Shown here in pieces: positions 54,311 through 62,345 of a DNA stretch of 64,000 nucleotides. The notes beneath the pieces are model-generated. The model was given only the letters and a program-made list of their open reading frames with translations, searched no databases and was not told where the DNA came from. Origin of the DNA: Cellvibrio sp. PSBB006. Lineage in GTDB: Bacteria > Pseudomonadota > Gammaproteobacteria > Pseudomonadales > Cellvibrionaceae. Each line of letters opens with the position of its first letter. Within the stretch, counting starts at the first letter, position 1. Location: the NCBI RefSeq assembly GCF_002162135.1, contig NZ_CP021382.1, positions 1 through 64,000 on the forward strand, written 5' to 3'. The translations under genes were made by a program, and so were the position numbers.

Positions 54311-55075
54311 ATGAAATCACTGCATATCCCGCTGTTGTTTGCGGCCTCATTCCTGGCGGCGTGCCAAGTGCAGCCCGATATCCAGCAGATCAAGGACCAG
54401 AATCGCCAATTGAGTAGCGATCTGCAGCAAGCAAATGCGAATATCGCGCAGATGAAAGAACAAGAGCTACATTTGCGCGAGGAACTCGCTGAGCTTAATC
54501 GGGTTAACGACGTACTGGGTGTGGAAAAAATGTCGCGTATCGAGGAGTCTTCGGTATTACGCAGCCAGGTGCGCCGCTTCGTACAAAGCCAAATCGATGC
54601 CTATAAAGACTTTATGGTGCAGGGTGGGCTGCTGGATTATGTCGGCGGCGAGTTGGTTGAGCGCAGCACGCTTGACGAGCAACCTTTGCTGCTGGTGGAC
54701 CTGGCTAATCCCATCCCCGCATCCGGCACTTTGACAGGCGTAGGCGGTTACTTTGCCAGACCGGGCACGTTCAGTGTGAAAGTCCTGCGGCCGGTGGATG
54801 ACGAGTTGGTAGTCATCTGGGACAGCAATCCGCTGCAGGTTTTTCAAACGGGTATCAATCAATTGAATTTTACGGTCAGCGTGGTAGTAGAAGCGGGGGA
54901 TGTCATCGCTTACCATTTTGCTGAAGGTGTTATGGCGAGTTTTGATGAAGGAACCGGCGATACCCGTTTCCAAACCGAAGCGGTGAAGCTTGGCGAATTA
55001 CTCAAACCTGCCTCGCTGTCCGGTGAGAAACGCAAACGGGCATATTCGCTGGGCGTTTACGGTTTGTTGAACTGA
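54311..55075 (+). CDS. coiled-coil lipoprotein of unknown function
   Basis: The 254-residue protein starts with a lipoprotein signal ending LAAC at Cys18. Residues about 25-75 form a coiled coil (IQQIKDQNRQLSSDLQQ, LREELAELNRVNDVLG). The rest is beta-rich (VGGYFARPGTFSVKVLRPVDDELVVIWDS, FTVSVVVEAGDVIAYHFAEG). It lies 55 bases after the kinase gene on the same strand, so cotranscription is likely. The retention residues after Cys (Q-V) fit outer-membrane sorting. No family is recognised. Confidence 0.75.
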   Translation: MKSLHIPLLFAASFLAACQVQPDIQQIKDQNRQLSSDLQQANANIAQMKEQELHLREELAELNRVNDVLGVEKMSRIEESSVLRSQVRRFVQSQIDAYKDFMVQGGLLDYVGGELVERSTLDEQPLLLVDLANPIPASGTLTGVGGYFARPGTFSVKVLRPVDDELVVIWDSNPLQVFQTGINQLNFTVSVVVEAGDVIAYHFAEGVMASFDEGTGDTRFQTEAVKLGELLKPASLSGEKRKRAYSLGVYGLLN

Positions 55076-55226
55076 ATACAGACACGGTTATCACTCACCG
55101 GGTATTTTATTCGATATAGTTGGCAGTTGTTAAAACTCTCTTTGCATTAACAGGGAGCCTTTGAATGTTGTGCGCTGGTTATACAGGTCATTGTTCAGCG
55201 GTCTCCAATAATAAATGGAATGTTCT

Positions 55227-55766
55227 ATGAAGCTTTTACTTGCGGTAGTGATGTCATTGTTCTCGGTCTGCGTCATGGCCGACAACGCGCGCGGTTTTTA
55301 TGTCGGTGTCGGTATGGCTGAATTTATGTACGATGATGAAGTCATCGATGTCGGTAACGCGCGCACCGCCGAGATTCTGGGGGGCTACAAACACAATGCG
55401 GCGCTGGGGCTGGAGATTCGTTACGGTACCGGTGTGAGCGAAGCCAATAGTGAAGATGATGATTCACTGGAACGTGAAATCGACAGCTATTACGCGGTGT
55501 ATTACAAACCTGAATTGATTAATGATGAAGCCAAACTGTATTTATTACTGGGTTATATGGATGTGGATGCATCAGAAACACTGTTTGCGCAGGACGGTAG
55601 TGAGGTATCGCAACTAGACATCTCCGAGTCTGGTGCATCCTATGGCATCGGCATCGGGTTTATTCTCAATCAGCGTTTTAATTTCAATATTGAATACCGG
55701 ACGTTGCCTGAGCAAAACGATGTTGAAACAGAGATTGTCAGCGCGAATTTCGATTACCGCTTTTAA
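55227..55766 (+). CDS. small outer-membrane beta-barrel protein (OmpA/OmpW-like fold)
   Basis: The 179-residue protein has a signal peptide (KLLLAVVMSLFSVCVMA-DNA) and then alternating barrel strands: RGFYVGVGMAEFMYDDE, ALGLEIRYGTGVSEAN, YYAVYYKPELI, AKLYLLLGYMDVDA, ASYGIGIGFILNQRFNFNIEYR. It ends in F (FDYRF), the barrel assembly signal. Size suits an 8-stranded barrel. The ATG at 55227 is preferred because GGAA lies five bases before it. It follows the lipoprotein by 151 bases and ends at a strong terminator. Confidence 0.8.
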   Translation: MKLLLAVVMSLFSVCVMADNARGFYVGVGMAEFMYDDEVIDVGNARTAEILGGYKHNAALGLEIRYGTGVSEANSEDDDSLEREIDSYYAVYYKPELINDEAKLYLLLGYMDVDASETLFAQDGSEVSQLDISESGASYGIGIGFILNQRFNFNIEYRTLPEQNDVETEIVSANFDYRF

Positions 55767-55775
55767 ATGGTATAC

Positions 55776-55809
55776 ATAAAAAACGGGGCCTGATGGCCCC
55801 GTTTTTTAT
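55776..55809. terminator. bidirectional terminator between barrel gene and bfr
   Basis: A 15-bp perfect stem with a CGGGGCC/GGCCCCG core, a TGAT loop and A6/T6 flanks serves both converging genes. Confidence 0.92.
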
Positions 55810-55822
55810 TGCATTAAACCAA

Positions 55823-56293
55823 TCAGGAACCCATTTTGCTTTGCAGGTAATTTTGCAAGCCTACGGTATCAATCAGGGATAACTGGGTTTCCAGCCAATC
55901 CACGTGTTCCTCTTCAGATTCCAGAATTTCTTTCAGCAAATCACGGCTGATAAAGTCGTTAACCGATTCGCACAAGATAATGCCATCACGTAAATCGGGA
56001 ATAGCCTTGAGTTCCAGGTTCAGGTCAGACTTAAGCATTTCCAGGGTATTTTCACCGATATGCAATTTACCTAAATCCTGCAGATTCGGAATGCCTTCCA
56101 AAAACAGAATGCGCTCGATCAACGCGTCGGCGTGTTTCATCTCATCAATGGATTCATGATATTCGTGGTCGGCCAGCTCTTTAAGGCCAAAGTTCTTGTA
56201 CATACGTGCGTGCAAGAAATATTGATTGATGGCCACCAGCTCATTGCCCAGTACTTTATTCAGTACTGCAATTACCTTGACGTCGCCTTTCAT
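55823..56293 (-). CDS. bfr: bacterioferritin
   Basis: The 156-residue iron-storage protein aligns closely with E. coli Bfr. Ferroxidase ligands E18, E51 and H54 are visible, with the later pair in [12 protein letters not shown]52, the haem axial ligand, is present in IDEMKHAD, so haem can be bound. It forms a 24-mer that oxidises and stores Fe2+. bfd, encoded 226 bases upstream on the same strand, codes for the ferredoxin that reduces stored iron; the ferredoxin reductase Fpr is at 17.6 kb. Confidence 0.97.
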   Translation of the reverse strand: MKGDVKVIAVLNKVLGNELVAINQYFLHARMYKNFGLKELADHEYHESIDEMKHADALIERILFLEGIPNLQDLGKLHIGENTLEMLKSDLNLELKAIPDLRDGIILCESVNDFISRDLLKEILESEEEHVDWLETQLSLIDTVGLQNYLQSKMGS

Positions 56294-56519
56294 AGTCGTC
56301 TCCTTTGGAGCGGTGAGGAATAAACACGGTTAGCATTATGAACCAGGATAGATAGAACCTATCGATGGCGTATCAGGCCGACAGTCTGGCCGTATTTATC
56401 CGCGTCGTCAAGGCTAAGTAATTGATGGATAAGGGAAAATAAACAAGATGAAGAACTATTCTTATTGCGTTTTACATTGATCCTGATGCCGGGAAAAGCA
56501 ATAGGGGCAAGGAAGGCGA

Positions 56520-56729
56520 TCAGGCAACAGCGTAGTACTGGGGATATCCGTTGGAGGCGGGCACATCAGCCAGAGTTTCCTGGATAATCTCTCTGGCAGT
56601 GATACCGCATTTACCACATTGGCTGGCAACGCCCAGACATTTACGCAATTGACCGACAGAGGTCGCACCGTCATAAACGGCTTCTTTGATTTGGCTGTCG
56701 GTAATACCTTTGCATAAACAGACGTACAT
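56520..56729 (-). CDS. bfd: bacterioferritin-associated ferredoxin
   Basis: The 69-residue protein begins MYVCLCKGITDSQIKEAV. Four [2Fe-2S] cysteines are C4, C6 and the pair in SQCGKCGITA, matching Bfd. It docks on bacterioferritin at the haem and passes electrons from Fpr to release iron. The start at 56729 is the conserved one; the longer frame upstream is not. A Fur-box-like site lies about 55 bases upstream, consistent with induction under iron starvation. Confidence 0.95.
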   Translation of the reverse strand: MYVCLCKGITDSQIKEAVYDGATSVGQLRKCLGVASQCGKCGITAREIIQETLADVPASNGYPQYYAVA

Positions 56730-56783
56730 AGCGCGGTTTCTCAAAGACAAGTATGGTGGGGTGAGTACGGTGAAGATATTAAT

Positions 56784-56802
56784 GTTAATGAGAATCTGTG
56801 TC
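56784..56802. promoter_or_regulatory. Fur-box-like operator upstream of bfd
   Basis: The 19-base site GTTAATGAGAATCTGTGTC matches 14 of 19 positions of the consensus GATAATGATAATCATTATC. It lies 55 bases upstream of the bfd ATG. A weaker similar site, TGAGAATAATTGCTA, follows at 56812-56826. Confidence 0.5.
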
Positions 56803-56852
56803 AATCATACCTGAGAATAATTGCTATTTAATAATGTTTACACACGAATTCG

Positions 56853-56880
56853 TTGGCAAACCGGGGTGAATGGTTATAGT
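56853..56880 (+). promoter_or_regulatory. sigma-70-type promoter on + strand
   Basis: TTGGCA (56853-56858) and TATAGT (56875-56880) are separated by 16 bases. Transcription would start near 56887 and run into the hairpin-rich leader before the peroxiredoxin gene. Confidence 0.5.
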
Positions 56881-56886
56881 AAAAGC

Positions 56887-57063
56887 ATTGTGAGGTTATA
56901 TAGAAAATTAATATGACTCGCCGATTGGGGTGTGTATCATAGCTGACTGCTATCGGCTAAATAGTTTTTAATTGGTAAAACCTTGCGCTTAGGGCGCAGC
57001 CTTTAGTTGTTCGGCTAACTCCGAATCTGATTTCCGGGCATGAAGTCTTCATGCCATTTTTTA
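56887..57063 (+). ncRNA. candidate structured small RNA or leader RNA, previously unassigned
   Basis: Between a good promoter and a terminator-like hairpin lie about 175 non-coding bases with a series of stems: GCCGAT/ATCGGC (56920-56925 with 56952-56957) enclosing TAGC/GCTA; TGCGC/GCGCA (56984-56988 with 56994-56998); TTCGG/CCGAA (57010-57014 with 57021-57025); and GGCATGAA/TTCATGCC followed by ATTTTTTA. No Rfam family is recognised by eye. It may be a small RNA or the 5' leader of the peroxiredoxin mRNA. Start is inferred from the promoter. Confidence 0.4.
57037..57063 (+). terminator. terminator-like hairpin 29 bases before the peroxiredoxin start
   Basis: GGCATGAA (57037-57044) pairs with TTCATGCC (57048-57055) over a GTC loop, followed by ATTTTTTA. 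It lies upstream of the ATG at 57092 and its AGGAG ribosome site, so it may attenuate that gene or end a small RNA. Confidence 0.6.
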
Positions 57064-57091
57064 TCCACCCGTCACATATAGGAGAATCGAC

Positions 57092-57694
57092 ATGGGCGTA
57101 TTAGTAGGTAAACCAGCACCGGATTTCACAGCTGCCGCTGTTCTGGGCAATGGTGAGATTGTTGACAGCTATACCTTGTCCTCTGCCATCAAAGGCAAAA
57201 AAGCCGTAATTTTCTTTTACCCGCTGGACTTCACCTTTGTATGTCCTTCCGAATTGCTGGCATTTGATCACCGCAACGCGGAGTTTCAAAAGCGCAATGT
57301 AGAAGTTATCGGTGTGTCTATCGACTCTCAGTTTTCTCACAACGCCTGGCGTAACACGCCGGTCAACGATGGTGGCATCGGTCCGGTTAAATACACCTTG
57401 GTGGCTGACGTTAAACACGAAATCTGCCGTGCCTACGATGTTGAATCTGAAGGTGGCGTAGCCTTCCGTGGTTCTTTCCTGATTGACGAAGAAGGTGTTG
57501 TACGTCACCAGGTCGTTAACGATTTGCCATTGGGCCGTAACGTTGACGAGATGTTGCGCATGGTTGATGCATTGGCGTTCCACCAGGAGCACGGCGAAGT
57601 ATGTCCGGCTGGTTGGAAAGAAGGTGACGCGGGTATGGACGCATCACCGGCTGGTGTAGCCAAGTACCTGAGCCAGCACGGCGACAAGCTTTAA
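57092..57694 (+). CDS. typical 2-Cys peroxiredoxin (Prx1/AhpC2 type)
   Basis: The 200-residue protein has peroxidatic Cys51 in PLDFTFVCPSE and resolving Cys171 in GEVCPAGWKEG. Its sequence differs clearly from AhpC at 11.3 kb (insert VNDGGIGPVKYTLVADVKHE) and is of the thioredoxin-dependent type, so it probably uses thioredoxin and not AhpF. AGGAG lies seven bases before the ATG. It sits in an iron-homeostasis neighbourhood and has its own terminator. Confidence 0.93.
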   Translation: MGVLVGKPAPDFTAAAVLGNGEIVDSYTLSSAIKGKKAVIFFYPLDFTFVCPSELLAFDHRNAEFQKRNVEVIGVSIDSQFSHNAWRNTPVNDGGIGPVKYTLVADVKHEICRAYDVESEGGVAFRGSFLIDEEGVVRHQVVNDLPLGRNVDEMLRMVDALAFHQEHGEVCPAGWKEGDAGMDASPAGVAKYLSQHGDKL

Positions 57695-57714
57695 GCTGCG
57701 CTGTTTGGCTAACG

Positions 57715-57745
57715 AAAAACCCGGTCCGCAAGGCCGGGTTTTTTT
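57715..57745 (+). terminator. intrinsic terminator after the peroxiredoxin gene
   Basis: AAAAACCCGG pairs with CCGGGTTTTT over a 9-base loop and runs into further T residues. Confidence 0.88.
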
Positions 57746-57855
57746 ATACCTGTGTGGATGATTTTTTGTTTCGCACCGGGGATTTCTGTTAGCGATTTTG
57801 CAGTATGGCTGTTAGATTACGGCCTTTGTTTGAATAGGCGAGGCACGCATTTCAC

Positions 57856-58545
57856 ATGACGAACACTGCACGCAAGATTGATCTGGAACCGAGTTGGCTG
57901 GCGCATCTGGCTCCGGAATTTGACAAGCCCTATATGTTGCAGTTGAAGGAATTTTTGTTGCAGCAGAAACAAATGGGCAAGGTGGTTTTTCCTCCCTCAA
58001 AGCAAATCTTCAATGCCTTTAATTCAACGCCTCTGGAGCAGGTTAAAGTGGTTATTCTGGGGCAAGACCCTTATCACGGCCCCGGACAAGCGCACGGTCT
58101 TTGCTTTTCTGTGCAGCCGGGGGTTGATGTACCACCTTCGCTACAGAATATCTTCAAAGAAATAGCACGGGATCTGAATATCGAACCGCCGGGGCACGGC
58201 TGTTTACAGGCCTGGGCAGAGAGAGGCGTCTTGTTGCTTAACGCGACTTTGACGGTAGAGCGAGCGCGAGCGGGGTCACACCAGGGGCAGGGTTGGGAGC
58301 AATTCACCGACCGGGCTATTCAGGTGGTTAATGAGCACTGTGAGGGTGTGGTGTTTATGCTGTGGGGCAGCTATGCCCAAAAGAAAGGTCAGTTTATCGA
58401 TACGCGTAAGCATCTGGTGCTCAAGTCACCACATCCATCGCCTTTGTCGGCCCATCGCGGGTTTATCGGCAATGGTCACTTTTCGAAAGCCAATGAGTAT
58501 TTGCAGCAGCAGGGTAAAGCACCGATTGATTGGCGCTTATCCTAG
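57856..58545 (+). CDS. ung: uracil-DNA glycosylase, family 1
   Basis: The 229-residue protein has the water-activating motif [21 protein letters not shown] with the catalytic Asp, and the DNA-intercalation loop [15 protein letters not shown] with the catalytic His. It removes uracil from DNA in base-excision repair. Length is standard. The stop is followed by a near-duplicate of its last 16 bases (TGATTGGCG-TTA-CC at about 58528 and 58546) and a GC-rich hairpin. Confidence 0.97.
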   Translation: MTNTARKIDLEPSWLAHLAPEFDKPYMLQLKEFLLQQKQMGKVVFPPSKQIFNAFNSTPLEQVKVVILGQDPYHGPGQAHGLCFSVQPGVDVPPSLQNIFKEIARDLNIEPPGHGCLQAWAERGVLLLNATLTVERARAGSHQGQGWEQFTDRAIQVVNEHCEGVVFMLWGSYAQKKGQFIDTRKHLVLKSPHPSPLSAHRGFIGNGHFSKANEYLQQQGKAPIDWRLS

Positions 58546-58562
58546 TGATTGGCGTTTAGCCC

Positions 58563-58583
58563 GGGGCCGTATGAACCGGCCCC
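58563..58583. terminator. GC-rich hairpin between ung and the HDOD gene
   Basis: GGGGCCG pairs with CGGCCCC over a TATGAAC loop between the converging genes. There is no T-run, so termination efficiency is uncertain. Confidence 0.5.
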
Positions 58584-58601
58584 ACTCAACCTCAAACAAG
58601 C

Positions 58602-59438
58602 TTACATTAGCAGCGCCATGGCTGCTTCCATCTCCGCTGAGAGGTCCTCGGATTCTGCTAATTGGATGTCCGGGTCCATGCCTAACCTCTCAAATGCAGT
58701 GACCTGGTGATAATCAACTTGCCCCATTGGCGAGTCAGTGCCCACATAACTTTGCAACATCGCGACAGTGACAATATCGGCATAATCGGCCTTGGGTGCC
58801 TGGCGAGTAAAATCCACATGCTGGGACGGTATGTGGGCCAACTCTTCCGGGAAACCCCAGGTTTTTAGAATCAGATCGCCAATAGGCGCGTGCAGGTTAT
58901 CGATCACCTTATCCAGCGTCAGGCTGTCATTCAGCAGCGCGGGATTCTCTTCCGCATAGGTCAGGATAGGCAGCACACCGATCTTATGAATCAAGCCCGC
59001 CAGAGTGGCCTGATCCGGCCGCAGGCGTGTGTAATGTTTGCATAACACGTGACAGATACCAGCAATTTCGCTGGAGCGGCTCCACACGTCACGCATGCGC
59101 ATATCAACCAGGTCAGAGGTGGCCTGAAACATTTGCTCCATAGCTAAACCGGTCGCGATGTTGCTGGTATAAGCGATGCCAAGGCGCATGACGGCGGCTT
59201 TCAGATCTTCAATCGGGCGACTGGCTCTTAATAATGGACTATTGGCTACTCTCACTATGCGGGCGCTTAAGGCAGCATCATTGCCGATTACCTGGGCGAG
59301 TTTTTCCAGGTCAGCGTTGGGGTCGTCGGCAACTTCTCTAACCCGCAGGGCTACCTCAGGCAAGGTGGGTAACACCAGGCGATCGTTTTTAATGGCGGTG
59401 ATAATTTCCTGACGGACTTTTTCTACGATTAAGCTCAT
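58602..59438 (-). CDS. HDOD-domain signalling protein
   Basis: The 278-residue protein is one HDOD domain of the HD-related superfamily: LPTLPEVALRVREVADDPNADLEKLAQVIGND, then LSARIVRVANSPLL, AVMRLGIAYTSNIATGLAM and LAGLIHKIGVLPILTYAEE. HDOD proteins lack the full catalytic HD metal pair and act as adaptors in motility, c-di-GMP or stress signalling. It precedes the ygfZ gene's stop on the same strand by 57 bases. A c-di-GMP synthase gene is at 60.7 kb. The partner is unknown. Confidence 0.92.
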   Translation of the reverse strand: MSLIVEKVRQEIITAIKNDRLVLPTLPEVALRVREVADDPNADLEKLAQVIGNDAALSARIVRVANSPLLRASRPIEDLKAAVMRLGIAYTSNIATGLAMEQMFQATSDLVDMRMRDVWSRSSEIAGICHVLCKHYTRLRPDQATLAGLIHKIGVLPILTYAEENPALLNDSLTLDKVIDNLHAPIGDLILKTWGFPEELAHIPSQHVDFTRQAPKADYADIVTVAMLQSYVGTDSPMGQVDYHQVTAFERLGMDPDIQLAESEDLSAEMEAAMALLM

Positions 59439-59495
59439 CGGTGGTCCTGTTTTTCGAGAGGTGAAACTGCCGCAGATGCAGCATTTAACGTGTCG

Positions 59496-60488
59496 TTACG
59501 CTTTTTCTTCCCTAGGTATAGCATAGGGAAGCGATAGGTGTTCGAGTTTTTTGGGTCCCAGCCAGGCATCGGCGAGTTGTTCGTCAATGAGGTTCGCCAA
59601 CGCCTCGGCTTGCTGAGGGTTGCTGTACGCGGCCATCACAATGTCGCCGATAGCCTTACCCTCGCTGTTGTTGATAACGCTGCCTGGTGGCGGCAGGATA
59701 TCCTCGCCCGCAGCAAAGCTGATGCGATACATATGCCGTTTTAATGCGCCGCGATAATGCAAACGCGCCACAATTTCCTGGCCGGTGTAGCAGCCTTTGC
59801 GGAAATTAATCGCCTCCACCAATTGATAGTTCAGCGCTTGGGGCGTAAACATTTCATAGCTTTCAGCGCGTACCTCACCGATACCGGCGCGAATGTCCAG
59901 CAAGGTCCAGAGGTTTTCTGCGGCGGCCACGGTGTGCGGTGACAATGTTGCTATCACCGCCTCAGCATTGGCCGCCAACCAACACTCATACCGCTGCTGG
60001 TCGAGTTTGATGATGATATGGTCACCTGCTGCAACCCAGTTACCCTCTTGCTCGGGAACTGTTCCCAACGCTGCGTGCAGGAGTGATTCAGCGGCCGGGC
60101 CACTGATGCCGATTCGCCGATAATGGTTGCTGCGGTCATGCAGTTTTGCCTTGGAAAACACGATATATTTTCCAAAACCGGCTAAGGCTTTTTCTATCAA
60201 GCTGTGATGCATTCGCAACAGAATCCGCTGCTCATCAAGTTGCAGCGCCCGAAAACTCACCAGCATCCGTCCTTTGATGTTGCATTGTGCTCCCAGGCGC
60301 GTAACACCGTTGGCTAGTTCACGTACATCGCAAGTAACCTGGCCTTGTAAAAATTTGGCCGCATCCGGACCCTCTACACCCACCAGGCCGTAATGATCGA
60401 GATCAACAAGGCAGGTTTGTGACATGAAGTCGGGTGTATCAATTAAACTGAGCAGGGATTGATCAGCTGTCGTCAATTGTTCAATCAA
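59496..60488 (-). CDS. ygfZ: tRNA-modifying/Fe-S assembly protein YgfZ (folate-binding)
   Basis: The 330-residue protein has the GcvT-like fold and the YgfZ signature KGCYTGQEIVARLHYRG with its conserved Cys. YgfZ uses tetrahydrofolate and supports assembly or repair of Fe-S enzymes such as MiaB. It lies divergently from the diguanylate cyclase gene by 204 bases. In many relatives it faces sdhE-ygfX directly; here the cyclase gene separates them. Confidence 0.93.
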   Translation of the reverse strand: MIEQLTTADQSLLSLIDTPDFMSQTCLVDLDHYGLVGVEGPDAAKFLQGQVTCDVRELANGVTRLGAQCNIKGRMLVSFRALQLDEQRILLRMHHSLIEKALAGFGKYIVFSKAKLHDRSNHYRRIGISGPAAESLLHAALGTVPEQEGNWVAAGDHIIIKLDQQRYECWLAANAEAVIATLSPHTVAAAENLWTLLDIRAGIGEVRAESYEMFTPQALNYQLVEAINFRKGCYTGQEIVARLHYRGALKRHMYRISFAAGEDILPPPGSVINNSEGKAIGDIVMAAYSNPQQAEALANLIDEQLADAWLGPKKLEHLSLPYAIPREEKA

Positions 60489-60692
60489 GGTAAAACTCCC
60501 ATCAGATAATGTGTTTTCGGCACATGATGCACGCCATGATAGAGCTATCTACCAAAGAGCAAAAGTGCTGGAGTCTGTTAGTGACCCATTCTCAATTATT
60601 CAGCAGTGATTGTTTGTCTGACTATACTGACAGATAACTTGAACAAGGCGGTCGTTATAAGTCCGCCTGGGATACATCATTGACGGGATGTT

Positions 60693-62024
60693 ATGAAGCG
60701 CAACACCAACTACCGCTATTACGCCAACATTCGCGGCAGCAGCTATTACAAATTATTGTTGTGCTGCCTGCTGACCTTACTAGCGATGTACGCGCACCGT
60801 TTTTTTCCGACCAAAAGTTTAATCCTGGCGCCCGCTGCCGAGGTTCCCGCTTATTTGTATATGAGTGAATCCCCCAGTGGTAAATCACAGGTGTATTGGA
60901 TAGATGCCGAACAATTGCGCTGGCGTTGCGTGGTGGTAGCAGATGGGCAGGATTACACCTGCGGTTTCCATATTATTATTGGTGGTGGCCAAGGCAGCGA
61001 AGGGATCGATCTTTCCGGTTACGACAGGATCAATGTTGATGTTGACTACAGCGGGAACGATCAGCGACTGCGATTCTATATGCGCAATTACGAGCCGGGT
61101 TTTTCCGATATCAACCGAATGGATACCGCTAAATTTAATAACGTTTATATTCCCAGCCAATTTGTGAATGAACCCTTGACCTTGCAATTAAAAGAATTCT
61201 CGGTAGGTGAATGGTGGATTACGTCCTATCAGGTACCGCGAGAATTTTCCCAGCCCAATTTTCGCAATGTTGTCGCATTCGGGATTGATTTAAGTTATCC
61301 CGCACCGGTAGGACAGCACGACCTTAAATTAAATCGGCTGGAGTTTGTGGGCTTGTGGATCTCAGCGGAGCGCTGGTATTTCAGTATTTTGATATTCTGG
61401 ATATGTGTCATTTTTGCGGCCGGTGCGATCAAGCTTGCAACCTTGCGCCGGAGTGTCATGTTGGAGCGTTTGCGTTTGGCGAAGCTGGCCAATCAAAACA
61501 GTGTCCTGGCTCAGCAAAGCAATAAATACAAACAATTGTCCATGACGGATCATCTCACCGGCTTGCTGAATCGCCAGGGTGTGACGGAGTATATTGAAGA
61601 CCATTTCGCGGCGGGCACTGAGCGTCTGGTATCCTTGTTGATCATTGATATAGACCACTTCAAACATATTAATGACACACTCGGTCACGATGGCGGTGAC
61701 AAAGTATTGCGCGCAATTTCTTCCCTGATTATGGACAACATCCGCCAGACAGACCGTGCGGCGCGTTGGGGCGGTGAGGAGTTCATGGTGATCTTTCCCG
61801 ACACTCGCCTTGAAGACGCGTATAACACGGCCGAGAAATTGCGCAGCAAGATTGCCTGCACCCGATTTGAGGCGTTCCCACAATTGGTGGTGACTGTCAG
61901 TATCGGCGTCGGGTCACACCAGTGCGAGGATGCCTTTTATCATCTGTTCAGGCGTGTGGATGTGGCGCTATATCAGGCCAAAGCGCAGGGGCGCAATCGC
62001 ACAGTTGTGGCTCAGGGGGCGTGA
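60693..62024 (+). CDS. diguanylate cyclase with periplasmic beta-sandwich sensor domain
   Basis: The 443-residue protein has an N-terminal membrane helix, a periplasmic domain (about 45-225), a second helix (about 228-250), and a GGDEF domain. The active site is GGEEF at 360-364 (RWGGEEFMVIF), and a c-di-GMP inhibitory RxxD site (RQTD, 351-354) lies five residues before it. The sensor domain (LSGYDRINVDVDYSGNDQRL, FRNVVAFGIDLSY, LKLNRLEFVGLWIS) has the pattern of CBM11/CIA30-like galactose-binding sandwiches. So sugar or polysaccharide sensing is plausible. It is inserted between ygfZ and sdhE. Confidence 0.9.
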   Translation: MKRNTNYRYYANIRGSSYYKLLLCCLLTLLAMYAHRFFPTKSLILAPAAEVPAYLYMSESPSGKSQVYWIDAEQLRWRCVVVADGQDYTCGFHIIIGGGQGSEGIDLSGYDRINVDVDYSGNDQRLRFYMRNYEPGFSDINRMDTAKFNNVYIPSQFVNEPLTLQLKEFSVGEWWITSYQVPREFSQPNFRNVVAFGIDLSYPAPVGQHDLKLNRLEFVGLWISAERWYFSILIFWICVIFAAGAIKLATLRRSVMLERLRLAKLANQNSVLAQQSNKYKQLSMTDHLTGLLNRQGVTEYIEDHFAAGTERLVSLLIIDIDHFKHINDTLGHDGGDKVLRAISSLIMDNIRQTDRAARWGGEEFMVIFPDTRLEDAYNTAEKLRSKIACTRFEAFPQLVVTVSIGVGSHQCEDAFYHLFRRVDVALYQAKAQGRNRTVVAQGA

Positions 62025-62093
62025 AACGCTGCTGGCAGTGTTGAATTACGTTATACTGCCCGACCGTTTTATCAGTGCAGCAGGTAGTAAATC

Positions 62094-62345
62094 GTGGAAA
62101 GAAACCGTTTGTTTTGGGGAAGTCGGCGCGGCATGCTGGAGCTGGATTTAATCCTCCTGCCATTTCTTGAAAATATATATCCCGACCTGCCACAAGACGA
62201 TAAAGAACGTTATTGGGAATTGTTGGAATGCGAGGATCAGGATATGTATGCCTGGTTCATCAATCGCGAAAACCCACAGAACCCAAATTTACAAAGGATT
62301 GTTGATATTGTTCGCGCTAATACCGGGCTTCAGAAAAACACCTGA
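62094..62345 (+). CDS. sdhE: succinate dehydrogenase flavinylation factor SdhE
   Basis: The 83-residue protein (GTG start at 62094) has the SdhE signature RRGMLELDLILLPFLEN with the RG-E motif needed to attach FAD to SdhA, and the second motif ELLECEDQDMYAWF. It follows the cyclase by 69 bases. ygfX follows, overlapping. Confidence 0.93.
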   Translation: MERNRLFWGSRRGMLELDLILLPFLENIYPDLPQDDKERYWELLECEDQDMYAWFINRENPQNPNLQRIVDIVRANTGLQKNT

